64,000 bases of DNA from Deinococcus hopiensis KR-140. Its GTDB lineage: Bacteria; Deinococcota; Deinococci; Deinococcales; Deinococcaceae. Location of the stretch: the NCBI RefSeq assembly GCF_900176165.1, contig NZ_FWWU01000003.1, forward strand, positions 186,001-250,000, given 5' to 3'. Below are positions 50,238-62,506 of this stretch, piece after piece; the first letter of the stretch is position 1, and each line of letters begins with the position of its first letter. The position numbers were made by a program, and so were the translations under genes. The notes under the pieces are model-generated. The model was given only the letters and a program-made list of their open reading frames with translations. It did not search any database and was not told where the DNA came from.

Positions 50238-50708
50238 CGGCACGCCGAGCGCGGCTTCGGCGGCGCCCTGCCGAATGGTCTGCACGCCGCTGATCACCGA
50301 GGACAGCGCGCCGGAGAGCGGCGCAGGGGACGGGGCAAGTGGGCGGGACGTCCCAAAAGACGTTTTTCTCATTGGCCCCCCGTTGCTTCCAGAACGCTCA
50401 CCGGACCGCCGGCAAGAAGGCCGGGGAGACTCGCAAAGCGGCGGGCCCCTCCGCCCCGGCAGGACGAGGACCGTTCCGGATTCGTGCCGTTCGGGCGGCC
50501 CTTCCCACCAGACTTCCGGCCGTCCTCGTCCTGCCGGAATCCCGGGGAATGCGCTCCGCCCCCGCTGCGGGTTGTGTTCCAGATACGGACTCCCGCCGCC
50601 GTTTACGAAATGATTCAATGCGGGCAGACCTGCAACGCTGCGAGGCAGAACAGTGGGTGCCGTCTTTGGCGTTGTCCCAGTTTGCCTGCTCTGCCGCCGG
50701 AACCCACC
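50238..50708. repeat. Non-coding stretch with a long inverted repeat
   Basis: No gene is supported in these 470 bases. CCGGCAGGACGAGGAC (50456-50471) is exactly complementary to GTCCTCGTCCTGCCGG (50522-50537), leaving a 50-base loop. The repeat is GC-rich and could form a large stem in RNA or DNA. It may be a copy of a dispersed intergenic repeat; that needs genome comparison. Confidence 0.55.
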
Positions 50709-51422
50709 TTAGTTCACCTTCAGGGTGAGGCGGCGCCCGTTCACCCGCCGCGTGATCTCGTGCAGGGCCGCGCGGACGGCAGGGGCGCGGGGACGCACCT
50801 CACCGCGCAGGTACGCCCGGGTCAGTGGGCTTTCGAGCGTCAGGCGCAGCACCTCGCCTGCTGTCGCCCGCCGAACGAGGTGCAGGGCGGCCATCAGCGG
50901 CGCGTCCAGGCCCTCGTCGCCCGCGATTTCCTCCGTGGTGTGCCAGCCGCCGCTCTGCACCTGCACGGTGACGGTGGGACGCAGGGGGTGGGGACGGACG
51001 ATGGCCTCCCGGACCGGAGCTCCGGGCAGCGGCGCACGCTCGCCCTTGCGCCCCGCGTTGGCGAGGGTGTGGGCCACCTTCAGGCCGCGCACCTCGCGCG
51101 AGCGGTGCTCCACCGTCAGGCGAATCTCACGCAGGTCTGCCGTCACGCGCACCGCCTGGGCCAGGCGCTCGATCTCCGCGTTGCGGCAGCGGCCCGTGCG
51201 GACCGCCTGCACGGTGCCGGTACTGTCGGTCACCACGGTCAGGGTGCAGCCCAGGGGCGCGCGGCGCACGGCTTCGAGCACGCCCCGGACCTCCGACACG
51301 CCGTTGTCATTCGTGCTGAGGGCCCCGCTGTAGTGCTTTGGGCCCGCGGGGCCGGTGATCAGCACACCCCAGCCGCCGCGTGAGCGGGCGGTGGAACCGT
51401 CGGTGAACGCGTGAATGCTCAT
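50709..51422 (-). CDS. RNase H-like domain protein, fourth catalytic residue replaced
   Basis: A 237-aa protein. Residues 1-125 form an RNase H-like fold with Asp8 (FTDGS), Glu44 (NGVSEVRGVLEA) and Asp66 (VVTDST). Where RNase HI has its last catalytic Asp in an AD-x-LA motif, this protein has KVAHTLANAG, with His118 in place of Asp. The C-terminal ~110 residues (VTVQVQSGGWHTTEEIAGDE, RRATAGEVLRLTLE) are an unrecognised extension. The start follows AGGAGGCACC. Nuclease activity may be altered or lost. Confidence 0.7.
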   Translation of the reverse strand: MSIHAFTDGSTARSRGGWGVLITGPAGPKHYSGALSTNDNGVSEVRGVLEAVRRAPLGCTLTVVTDSTGTVQAVRTGRCRNAEIERLAQAVRVTADLREIRLTVEHRSREVRGLKVAHTLANAGRKGERAPLPGAPVREAIVRPHPLRPTVTVQVQSGGWHTTEEIAGDEGLDAPLMAALHLVRRATAGEVLRLTLESPLTRAYLRGEVRPRAPAVRAALHEITRRVNGRRLTLKVN

Positions 51423-51460
51423 GGTGCCTCCTCATGGCACGTGGAAAGGGGAGGGCAATG

Positions 51461-51487
51461 AAAAAGGCGGGGCCTGTCTCCCCGCCT
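51461..51487 (-). terminator. Rho-independent terminator
   Basis: On the minus strand GGCGGGG, a 7-base loop, CCCCGCC and TTTTT. It lies downstream of the 39-codon small frame and upstream of the RNase H-like gene, so it ends (or attenuates) transcription coming from the small gene. Confidence 0.8.
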
Positions 51488-51512
51488 GCGTCTTTTCTGT
51501 GGGTGGTGTCGC

Positions 51513-51632
51513 TCAGGCAGGCGGGGGCCAGAACCGGATACCCAGGGGCAGGCAGCCACCTTCGCTCGGCAGCACGGCGTTGTCCCCGGCAACGCCGTGG
51601 CAGAAGGCCAAATGGAACGAACGCTGAGTCAT
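51513..51632 (-). CDS. 39-aa small protein with own terminator
   Basis: A 39-codon frame with a strong ribosome site (GGGGAGG six bases before ATG) and a classical terminator about 25 bases after its stop. The peptide begins MTQRSFHLAFCHGVAGDNAV, then LPSEGGCLPLGIRFWPPPA, with two Cys and a Pro-rich end. No family is recognised. An inverted repeat inside the frame (GGCGTT..AACGCC, within 51577-51599) could give RNA structure. Possibilities are a small protein, a precursor peptide or an attenuator leader for the RNase H-like gene. Confidence 0.5.
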   Translation of the reverse strand: MTQRSFHLAFCHGVAGDNAVLPSEGGCLPLGIRFWPPPA

Positions 51633-51739
51633 AGAACACCTCCCCGAGGGCACCAGGCCACCGGAGTTAGCGTGACAGGCGCAGGCAGAGAGGCGCATCG
51701 TCCGTTTGGGACAGGGGCGGAATGCGCCATATGGCGGGG

Positions 51740-52525
51740 CTAGAACTTACCCAGCCGTTCAGGCCCGCTGTAGACGTTGAAGCGCGCCCCCCGCGCAAAG
51801 CCGATCAGGGTGACGCCGAAACCCTGGGCCACCTCCACCGCGAGGCTGGTGGGGGCCGACATGGCGCAGACGACAGGCACGCCCGCCAGCACCGCCTTTT
51901 GCACCACCTCAAAGCCCGCGCGGCTGCTGACGGCAAGCAGATGATCGGAGAGGGGCAGGCAGCCCGCCCGCAGCGCCCAGCCGATCACCTTGTCCACGGC
52001 ATTGTGGCGGCCCACGTCCTCGCGCACGGCGAGGCATTCGCCCTCAGGGGTAAAGAGGCCCGCCGCGTGCATTCCGCCCGTCGCCGTGAAGAGGGGTTGC
52101 CGGGCGCGCAACCCGCTGGGCAGACGGGCCACGAGGGCGGGCGAGAGTGGGGGACCGGACCACAGCGGAGGCCGGGCGCGCAGGGCCAGCCGCTCGATGC
52201 TGCCCGCCCCGCAGACCCCGCACGCGCTGCTCGTGAAGGTGCGGCGGGCAAGGATATCCAGGGCCGCGAAGCCGGAACGAAGTTCCACCCGCACCACGTT
52301 CGGCGCGCTCACGTCGCCCCGCCGCCAGACCGAGAGGCTCAACACGTCGTCCGCGCACGCAATGGCCCCCTCGGCGTACAGCAGGCCCAGCACCAGGTCC
52401 TCGTCCGCGCCGGGGGTCCGAAGGGTAACGCTCAGGGGCCGCTCCTCCTCGCCTTGCACGAGGCGGAGTTCGAGGGGTTCTTCCACCGCCACGTCGTCAA
52501 GATCGGCGGTGGGCGTCTCCCCCAC
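51740..52525 (-). CDS. fdhD: FdhD, sulfurtransferase for formate dehydrogenase
   Basis: A 261-aa protein with DDVAVEEPLELRLVQGEEER, the active Cys pair in TSSACGVCGAGS, GMHAAGLFTPEGECLAVRED and VGRHNAVDKVIGWALRAG. It transfers sulfur to the molybdenum cofactor of formate dehydrogenase. The start is uncertain: GTG at 52525 is used, but in-frame sequence upstream (LRPVQRW) also looks homologous, so the protein may begin further up, close to the DUF1641 stop. It is the last gene of the fdh operon. Confidence 0.9.
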   Translation of the reverse strand: MGETPTADLDDVAVEEPLELRLVQGEEERPLSVTLRTPGADEDLVLGLLYAEGAIACADDVLSLSVWRRGDVSAPNVVRVELRSGFAALDILARRTFTSSACGVCGAGSIERLALRARPPLWSGPPLSPALVARLPSGLRARQPLFTATGGMHAAGLFTPEGECLAVREDVGRHNAVDKVIGWALRAGCLPLSDHLLAVSSRAGFEVVQKAVLAGVPVVCAMSAPTSLAVEVAQGFGVTLIGFARGARFNVYSGPERLGKF

Positions 52526-52556
52526 CCAGCGCTGGACCGGACGGAGCGCGGAGCCG

Positions 52557-53072
52557 TCAGCGATGGGTCACCCCGTCCGGCCGCTCCATTTCCGGCTGCC
52601 CCGCCTCCTGCCGCTCGCGCAGGCCGCGCCCGAAGCCGCGCAGCACGCCCACGAGTGCGCCCAGCGCCAGGCCCACATCCGGGTCACGGGCCAGGGACAG
52701 CAGTTCCCCCAGGCCGGCCCGCTCGCCCCCCCGAACGCGGCGGGCTCCCTCACGCACGCCGTCGGCCAGCGCGCCCGTTACCGCTTCCAGCGCTTCGGGT
52801 TCGACGCTCCCCAGCAGTTTGACGCCCTCCAATCCGTTGCGAAGGGCACGGACACTGCCGGGTTCGTTCAGCACCTCCAGCGCTTGTGAGGCCAGACCCT
52901 CGCCGCCCTGCACCAGCCGAACGAGGGTATGCAGCACCCGGTGCTCGTGCAGCGCGCGCAGCAGTTCCAGCGCCTCGACGAGGGCATCGGCACTCTGGAC
53001 GGTGCCCTGCGCGACACGTTCTTCCGCGGTGGGAAGGAGGGTATGGGCGTCAAAGTTCAGCGGCTTTGCCAC
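52557..53072 (-). CDS. DUF1641 formate-dehydrogenase-associated protein
   Basis: A 171-aa helical protein of the DUF1641 type (ADALVEALELLRALHEHRVL, LHTLVRLVQGGEGLASQALE, DPDVGLALGALVGVLRGFGR). The C-terminal block GLGDxG-like DVGLALGALVGVLRGFGRGL is the family hallmark. Such proteins occur beside formate dehydrogenase alpha subunits and are thought to help assembly or membrane attachment; the exact role is not known. The start is GTG at 53072. It lies between fdhA-like and fdhD genes on the same strand. Confidence 0.78.
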   Translation of the reverse strand: MAKPLNFDAHTLLPTAEERVAQGTVQSADALVEALELLRALHEHRVLHTLVRLVQGGEGLASQALEVLNEPGSVRALRNGLEGVKLLGSVEPEALEAVTGALADGVREGARRVRGGERAGLGELLSLARDPDVGLALGALVGVLRGFGRGLRERQEAGQPEMERPDGVTHR

Positions 53073-53242
53073 CGGTCATTCACCTGCCTGGTCTGGCGTT
53101 TTGCAAGTCGTTTTTTCTGCATCGTCACGGCGCCCCTCTCTCCGAGCTGTGCCAGCCACCCCTTGCCGTGCAAGGCCCTCTCTGCTGGGCAGCTCTGCGA
53201 GTCCCGACGGTCAAAAGAGCTCCCATTTCTCGTCCACAGCCA

Positions 53243-56206
<2,964 letters not shown>

Positions 56207-56416
56207 GGGCAGGGTCCTCCAGGGAAAATCGCAAGCGCGGCGTAAGCGGGAACAGAGCCTATTGTGCCTGCCAGGCCTCCATCTCTCCACCCTCCGGAGC
56301 AGTCCCCAGGAACGTGTTCCCAGGAAGGCCAAAGGGGAAACCCGCCGGCCCGGCCCACAACGGCGAGGCCGCCCCACCTTCGCCGAGAAGGAGGAGCGGC
56401 ACACCCTACGGAAAAA

Positions 56417-57094
56417 TCAGGACTTCGGCTGGGTCTGGGGAGCTTGGGTCTGGGGCCAGCTGGCGTCCACCTGCAACTGGGGATCAACGCGGGCGACGAC
56501 CTGCGCAGCGGAGCCGGTGGTGTGCAGCTGGGTCACACCTGACGTGGCAGCGGGTCCCCGCGCTTCTCCGTGCTCCGCGCCGCCCCGCAACTTCGCGGTA
56601 ATGCCCGGGCGGATCTGCTCGGCGGCGTCGAGGACCTTCTCGCGAAGCTGGGGGGTGCGCCAGACGTAGTACCCGGCTCCGGCCAGCAGCAGCAGGGGCC
56701 AGGGAAAACCTCCTCCCCGGCGACGAAGGTGGCGGTTCATGTACCGCAGGTGCTTGTTGAGCTGGTCGAGCGCCTCCCGCTGCTGCTCGAACTGCTCGCT
56801 CAGCCGACGTTCCAGCACCTCGTGGTCGTGGTCCACGTGGCGGTCGAGATGCCGGGCGATTTCCGATTGCACGTAGGCCTGTACCTCGGGGCGGCGGGGC
56901 ACGTGGCGCAGCTCCGCGCGGGCCTCGCGAACCTTTTGGGCGCGGGCTTTCACCTGGTCTGCAGCCTGTTCTGCCACCTTTTCCAGCTTGTGCAGCGCCG
57001 CTTGCTCATCGCGGGCTGCGTGGTCGCGGTGCAGCAGGGCGGCCAGGCGCGACCTGGCGGCAGCCTCGTTCGTGTGGGGGTGATGTTCAGTCAT
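56417..57094 (-). CDS. Coiled-coil membrane protein of unknown function
   Basis: A 225-aa protein. The N-terminal ~130 residues are a charged coiled coil (LHKLEKVAEQAADQVKARAQ, KVREARAELRHVP, SEQFEQQREALDQLNKHLRY). One transmembrane helix follows (GFPWPLLLLAGAGYYVW) and then a Thr/Gln-rich tail. The start at 57094 follows AAGGAGA. Many His and Asp (HLDRHVDHDHEV) could bind metal. The family is not recognised; the layout recalls phage-shock or envelope-stress-like scaffold proteins. Confidence 0.65.
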   Translation of the reverse strand: MTEHHPHTNEAAARSRLAALLHRDHAARDEQAALHKLEKVAEQAADQVKARAQKVREARAELRHVPRRPEVQAYVQSEIARHLDRHVDHDHEVLERRLSEQFEQQREALDQLNKHLRYMNRHLRRRGGGFPWPLLLLAGAGYYVWRTPQLREKVLDAAEQIRPGITAKLRGGAEHGEARGPAATSGVTQLHTTGSAAQVVARVDPQLQVDASWPQTQAPQTQPKS

Positions 57095-57217
57095 GGAATT
57101 CTCCTTGTGGTTAGAGATGGCGGGTGGAGCGGCTTCAGACGGCTTCCACGTTATTCCCCACTGAATGGAAAGCATGACCGGGCTCTAAATGGAGGTTGAG
57201 AGTCCGGCCTTTGGCCG

Positions 57218-57690
57218 TCAGGCCTGTTCTGCCCGGGGCCGCTCCCGCATCAGGCCCCAGCCCACCGCGAGCATCACCGCTCCCCAGCCCGGAAAACCGG
57301 TGTCATAGGCGAGCTGATGTGGACCGGGGCGCATATTCCGAGCAGCTGGTGGTTGACCAACCCCTCCACGCCGCCCTGCAAGCCCCAGCCAACAGCAGGG
57401 TGCCGGTGAAAGCCGGGGTCCTCAGGGCCGCGTGTCGCCGACGGGTACCGCTCCACAAACACGCCAGCCCCACCGCCGTGAAGGCGCAGGTGGCGGCGTG
57501 AAAGAGGCCGTCCGCAAGCGTATTGACCTTGAGGTTGTGCACCGTATTCGGCAGGTACCTGCTGCTTACGAGGTGATGCCACTGCAGGATCTGGCGCAGC
57601 ACCACGCCGTCGAAAAACCTGCCGAGGCCCAGCCTTAGCAGCACGCCGCCCCATTTCCAGCGGTGGAAGGAAAGGAGGCAGGGCGGTCAT
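57218..57690 (-). pseudogene. DUF2243 membrane protein gene, frameshifted
   Basis: The minus strand carries the conserved pieces of a DUF2243 integral membrane protein in the right order but in different frames. They are LRLGLGRFFDGVVLRQILQW and HHLVSSRYLPNTVHNLKVNT; then VEGLVNHQLLGI; then WGAVMLAVGWGLMRER, ending at 57218. At least two single-base shifts separate them, near 57350 and 57280. The family is usually about 150-160 aa. It is not functional as read. Confidence 0.7.
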
Positions 57691-57825
57691 CCCGGGGAGT
57701 TTAACCGTGACCCTGGGGGCCTTGGCTTAGCGGTCGTGGGCCAATCCTTCATTGGGGCTGGCCCGGGTGGCCTACACTCCGCGAATGCCCGTTCCGCCTT
57801 TACTGCAAGTTCTGGACGCCACCCG

Positions 57826-59088
<1,263 letters not shown>

Positions 59089-59099
59089 CGCTGGCCCCC

Positions 59100-62000
59100 T
59101 CACTCCACCGTGAATTCACCCACCAGCAGGCGGTCTTGCTCGTCCTTCAGGCGCAGGGTGATGAGTTGCTCGCGCTCGCGCGGGGTGCCGAAGGCGGTGA
59201 TGACCCTCGCCTGCAGCGTTACCGGCCCCGTCACCGCCTGCTGGTGGTTGCCGTAGTAGTCCACCTCCATACGGTAGCGGCCTGGCTTGGCCTCCTTCAG
59301 CGAGAACACCTCGGGGCCGTAGCCGCCGGTAAAGTCGCGCGAGAGGCGGCCCCCCTGGGTGCTCAGCGGCGCGCCGTAATACGCCCGGTCTCCATTGGGA
59401 TCGGTCACCCATAGGTCCAGGTCCGTGTTGTCGGCGTCCCAGGTCACCACCACGCGCACGTCGAGGGGATGGGCCCTGCGCAGGCGCGGGTCCAGGAAAT
59501 CGGCGTGGACGGGCCGCCGCCCGCGGCTGAGAATGCCGTTGATCTCGGTCAGGGCCAGCAGCTCTACCTGCGGAAAGCGCGCGTCCCAGGTGCGGCGCAC
59601 CACGGTATAGAGCGTTTCCACCGCCTGCTGTTCGTCGCCCGCCGCCGCGTAGGCCAGGCCGAGGTCACGGTAACTCTGCGGCTCGTTCGGCGCGAGGCGT
59701 TCCACCTGCCGCAGGACAGGCAGGGCGAGGTCCGGGCGGCCCGCTTGCAGAGAGCGGTAGGCCAGAATTCGCAGCACCGCGCGGTTTTCGAGTTGCAGCT
59801 CCGCGAGGTTGCTCAGCACCCGCAGGCCCAGGGCCTTTTGCCCGCGTTCCAGCAGCACGTCCGCCACGTCCAGGTAAAAGGCGGGGCTACGGAGGTACGG
59901 GGGCCGCTCGTCAAGGTAGATGCGGTAGAGGTCCGCGTCCGGCGCGGCGCGCAGCCGGGCGGCATAGGGCGCGTCAGGCATCCAGCGCTGAAGCTGCACG
60001 GTGACGGCGGCCGTTCCGCCCGTGCTGGGGGCTGGTTTAGAGGTAGCCTGGGAAGAGGCCGCGCCGGACGCGGCTCCAGTGGCTTGGGGGGACACGGGGC
60101 TGGGCGCAAGCGCCGCCGGAGAAGGAGCGGAGGTGACCCAGGACTCGGGGGTGGTCACACGGCCCTCCACCGGGCCCGGCTGCGTGCGAGACGGCGCGTC
60201 TGGCAACCCTTGGGGCTCCGGCTTCGTTTTCGGAAAGTCGCGCTTCCACCAGGCGTCGTACTCCTCAAACATCCGCAACACGCCGGCCTGGTGCGCCGCT
60301 TCCTTCTCGGCCGTGTCGGCCTCCCGGGCCCGCGCCAATGCGCGGTATTCCTTGAGCAGCTCGGCGGGTGGCGTCACTCCGTAGCCCAGGTAATCCTCGG
60401 CGCGGTCCAGCACGAGCAGGGACGTGCCGGGCGTGACCAGCCGGAACTTCTCGCCCAGCCGCCGAGTCTCCGCGCGGTTGAGGTCCGGCTCGGCCTGCAG
60501 GTCCTCCACCATTCGGGCGGCCCACAGGGAAGGAACGAACGCGCGCCCGGGTGCGTCTCCAAGGGGGAACCGGACCTGCGTTCCGTTCGGCAGCTGGGCG
60601 CGCAGGATGGCCGCGTTCCCCGTCAAGCGGCCCGCAATGGTCCAGTGCGTGGCGTGCTCCCGCACGGTGAGGTGATCCGCGGCGTCCGCCTCCACCTCCA
60701 GGGGCGTGCCCGGGGCCCCAGTCAGGGCCTGTGCCGCCTGTGCGGGGGACAGCCGCGCCAGATTGAGGCTGACGCCACCCGAACGGGTGGCGAGGGCGTT
60801 GAGGCGGGCTGCGTCGTTGCTGACCGCACTGTTCACGATGTGCAGCGGTACGGGCGAGGGACCCAGCCGGACGCTGCCCAAGTTGTCGAGGCCGTCACTG
60901 AACAGCAGGCGCTCGGTGACGCCCGAGCAGGTGGTGGGCGTGCAGGCGAGGGCGTCGAAGTTGGTGCCGCCGTCGTACACGGTTCGTTCCAGCTCGCGCC
61001 GCAGTGCCCGCCAGTCGCCGCTCTGTACGGTGAAAGTCAACGCAGGCTCGGGAACGTCCCGAAAGCGCATGAGCCGTACCCGAACATCTGGAAAAGCCGC
61101 GAAATAAGCGTCAAGCAGCGCCAGTTCCCGCGTGTGGTTGTGCCCCGCAGAGCCTGAAGCGTCCCACAGCAACTCCACAGCCTGCACCTGGCGGCGGGCC
61201 GTAGGCGCGGCGGGCTTGGGCAGGGTGGTGAGGAAATAGCGCTCGTTGCCGAACGTGCCCGTCACCGTCTGCGCCACGCGCGGCCCGGACACGCGGACTT
61301 CAAGGGTGCCGCTGCCCCCGTAGGCGGCGCGGTCTACCCGCGCTTCCCTCAACCCCTGTGGATCAAGTTTGAGAGGCACGTCTCCCAGGGCCGGAAAGCC
61401 TTTCAGGGCCGCCTCACCGTTTACGCTGACGTTCAGCCGCAGGTGGGGGCGGTCCGCGAAGGCAAGGGGCAGGCGGTAGAGGCCGCCTTGCAGGGGTTCG
61501 CTGACCTCCAGCCGCACCCGCCGCACGCCCCGGGCGGGCAGGGGATACACCCGGACGCGGTAATTGTTGCCCCGGGTGACTTCCAGCACCGCCGGGTCCA
61601 CCCCCACCCGGGCCACGTCCTCGAAGACCTGCTGGGCGCGGGCCTTTTCCACCGGCACAGCCTCACGCCAGTGGCCACCGAAGTTCAGGGCGAAGCCCGT
61701 CACCACCTGCCCCTCCAACAGCGGGAACTCCAGGCTGCCCTCCAGCACGCGGGCGTTGGGATTGAAGAACTCAAACTCCAGCGTGGTGCGCGCAAAGCCG
61801 GGGGTCAGCTCGGCAGAGACCTCCACCGCCCGCAGCCGCACGTGCTGCTCGGCCGCCGGCGTGACCAGACGGGGCGGCAGCGCTGGCTGGACCTGCACGG
61901 ACGCGGGTGCGTCACGCTGCGCCAGGACCGGCTGTCCCTGCGTGTGGGTGGACGGCGAGGCCGTCAGCAGCGGCAGCAACCAGAGCAGGTTTACGCGCAT
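59100..62000 (-). CDS. Large secreted protein with VIT, VWA, TPR-like and DUF2135 domains
   Basis: A 966-aa protein. Signal peptide is at residues 1-20 (MRVNLLWLLPLLTASPSTHT). A VIT domain follows (about 45-165: LRAVEVSAELTPGFARTTLE, ARAQQVFEDVARVGVDPAVL), then a VWA domain with an intact MIDAS DASGS (about 290) and DGGTNFDAL. A Ser/Pro/Ala linker and TPR-like helices come next, and a C-terminal DUF2135 (TDLDLWVTDPNGDRAYYGAP, GYGPEVFSLKEAKPG). The start at 62000 has TACAAT eight bases upstream, suggesting a leaderless transcript. It probably binds metal and a surface or protein ligand; the function is unknown. Confidence 0.85.
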   Translation of the reverse strand: MRVNLLWLLPLLTASPSTHTQGQPVLAQRDAPASVQVQPALPPRLVTPAAEQHVRLRAVEVSAELTPGFARTTLEFEFFNPNARVLEGSLEFPLLEGQVVTGFALNFGGHWREAVPVEKARAQQVFEDVARVGVDPAVLEVTRGNNYRVRVYPLPARGVRRVRLEVSEPLQGGLYRLPLAFADRPHLRLNVSVNGEAALKGFPALGDVPLKLDPQGLREARVDRAAYGGSGTLEVRVSGPRVAQTVTGTFGNERYFLTTLPKPAAPTARRQVQAVELLWDASGSAGHNHTRELALLDAYFAAFPDVRVRLMRFRDVPEPALTFTVQSGDWRALRRELERTVYDGGTNFDALACTPTTCSGVTERLLFSDGLDNLGSVRLGPSPVPLHIVNSAVSNDAARLNALATRSGGVSLNLARLSPAQAAQALTGAPGTPLEVEADAADHLTVREHATHWTIAGRLTGNAAILRAQLPNGTQVRFPLGDAPGRAFVPSLWAARMVEDLQAEPDLNRAETRRLGEKFRLVTPGTSLLVLDRAEDYLGYGVTPPAELLKEYRALARAREADTAEKEAAHQAGVLRMFEEYDAWWKRDFPKTKPEPQGLPDAPSRTQPGPVEGRVTTPESWVTSAPSPAALAPSPVSPQATGAASGAASSQATSKPAPSTGGTAAVTVQLQRWMPDAPYAARLRAAPDADLYRIYLDERPPYLRSPAFYLDVADVLLERGQKALGLRVLSNLAELQLENRAVLRILAYRSLQAGRPDLALPVLRQVERLAPNEPQSYRDLGLAYAAAGDEQQAVETLYTVVRRTWDARFPQVELLALTEINGILSRGRRPVHADFLDPRLRRAHPLDVRVVVTWDADNTDLDLWVTDPNGDRAYYGAPLSTQGGRLSRDFTGGYGPEVFSLKEAKPGRYRMEVDYYGNHQQAVTGPVTLQARVITAFGTPREREQLITLRLKDEQDRLLVGEFTVE

Positions 62001-62120
62001 GTGAAACGATTGTAGGCGCTGGGTTCCGGGAAGACCGGCGCAAGTGGGGGCACGCGGCGGCGCTCCGCCCATTTCACCAGCGCCAGCCAGGTTCTCAGGC
62101 CCCCACCACGCCGTCGGCGA

Positions 62121-62270
62121 TCAGGCCCACGCTGCTCTGGAAACCCTGACACCCGCCGTGCCGCTACCGAACGCGCACTCCACGGTCACGCTGTAGCCCC
62201 AGCTGCGCAATTGACTCTGCACGGCGCCGGGAATCAGGCCCAGGATCATCAGCATTCCGTATCGGCACAT
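62121..62270 (-). CDS. Short putative secreted peptide, perhaps truncated
   Basis: A 49-codon frame with a good ribosome site (GGGAGAGG). It starts MCRYGMLMILGLIPGAVQSQ, a signal-like stretch, then YSVTVECAFGSGTAG. The sequence GFQSSVGLIADGVVGA continues in another frame just beyond, so this may be the frameshifted start of a slightly longer protein. No family is recognised. Confidence 0.35.
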   Translation of the reverse strand: MCRYGMLMILGLIPGAVQSQLRSWGYSVTVECAFGSGTAGVRVSRAAWA

Positions 62271-62300
62271 CCTGCCCTCTCCCGCCTGCCCTCCAGCAGT

Positions 62301-62350
62301 TTCCGGTTGATAAAGATTCCGGTTGATCAGTGATGCAACAACTGATCAAC
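62301..62350. repeat. Direct and inverted repeats upstream of the small frame
   Basis: TTCCGGTTGAT occurs at 62301-62311 and again at 62317-62327. The second copy begins a perfect inverted repeat, GTTGATCAGT (62322-62331) with ACTGATCAAC (62341-62350). Such a compact arrangement suggests an operator or a small dispersed repeat. Confidence 0.55.
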
Positions 62351-62506
62351 CCGGGCGGAGCGAGCAGGAAAAACAGTGACGGAGCGAAGCGGAGGGGCCA
62401 TGACAAATCATCCGGAAACCGTTTAAGCGGTGTCGGTTCCCGCGGGTGGGCCTCAGGCCACACCTGAGGCTCGGGTGTGGTGGGCTTGTGCAGGGCGGAT
62501 CCGCCG

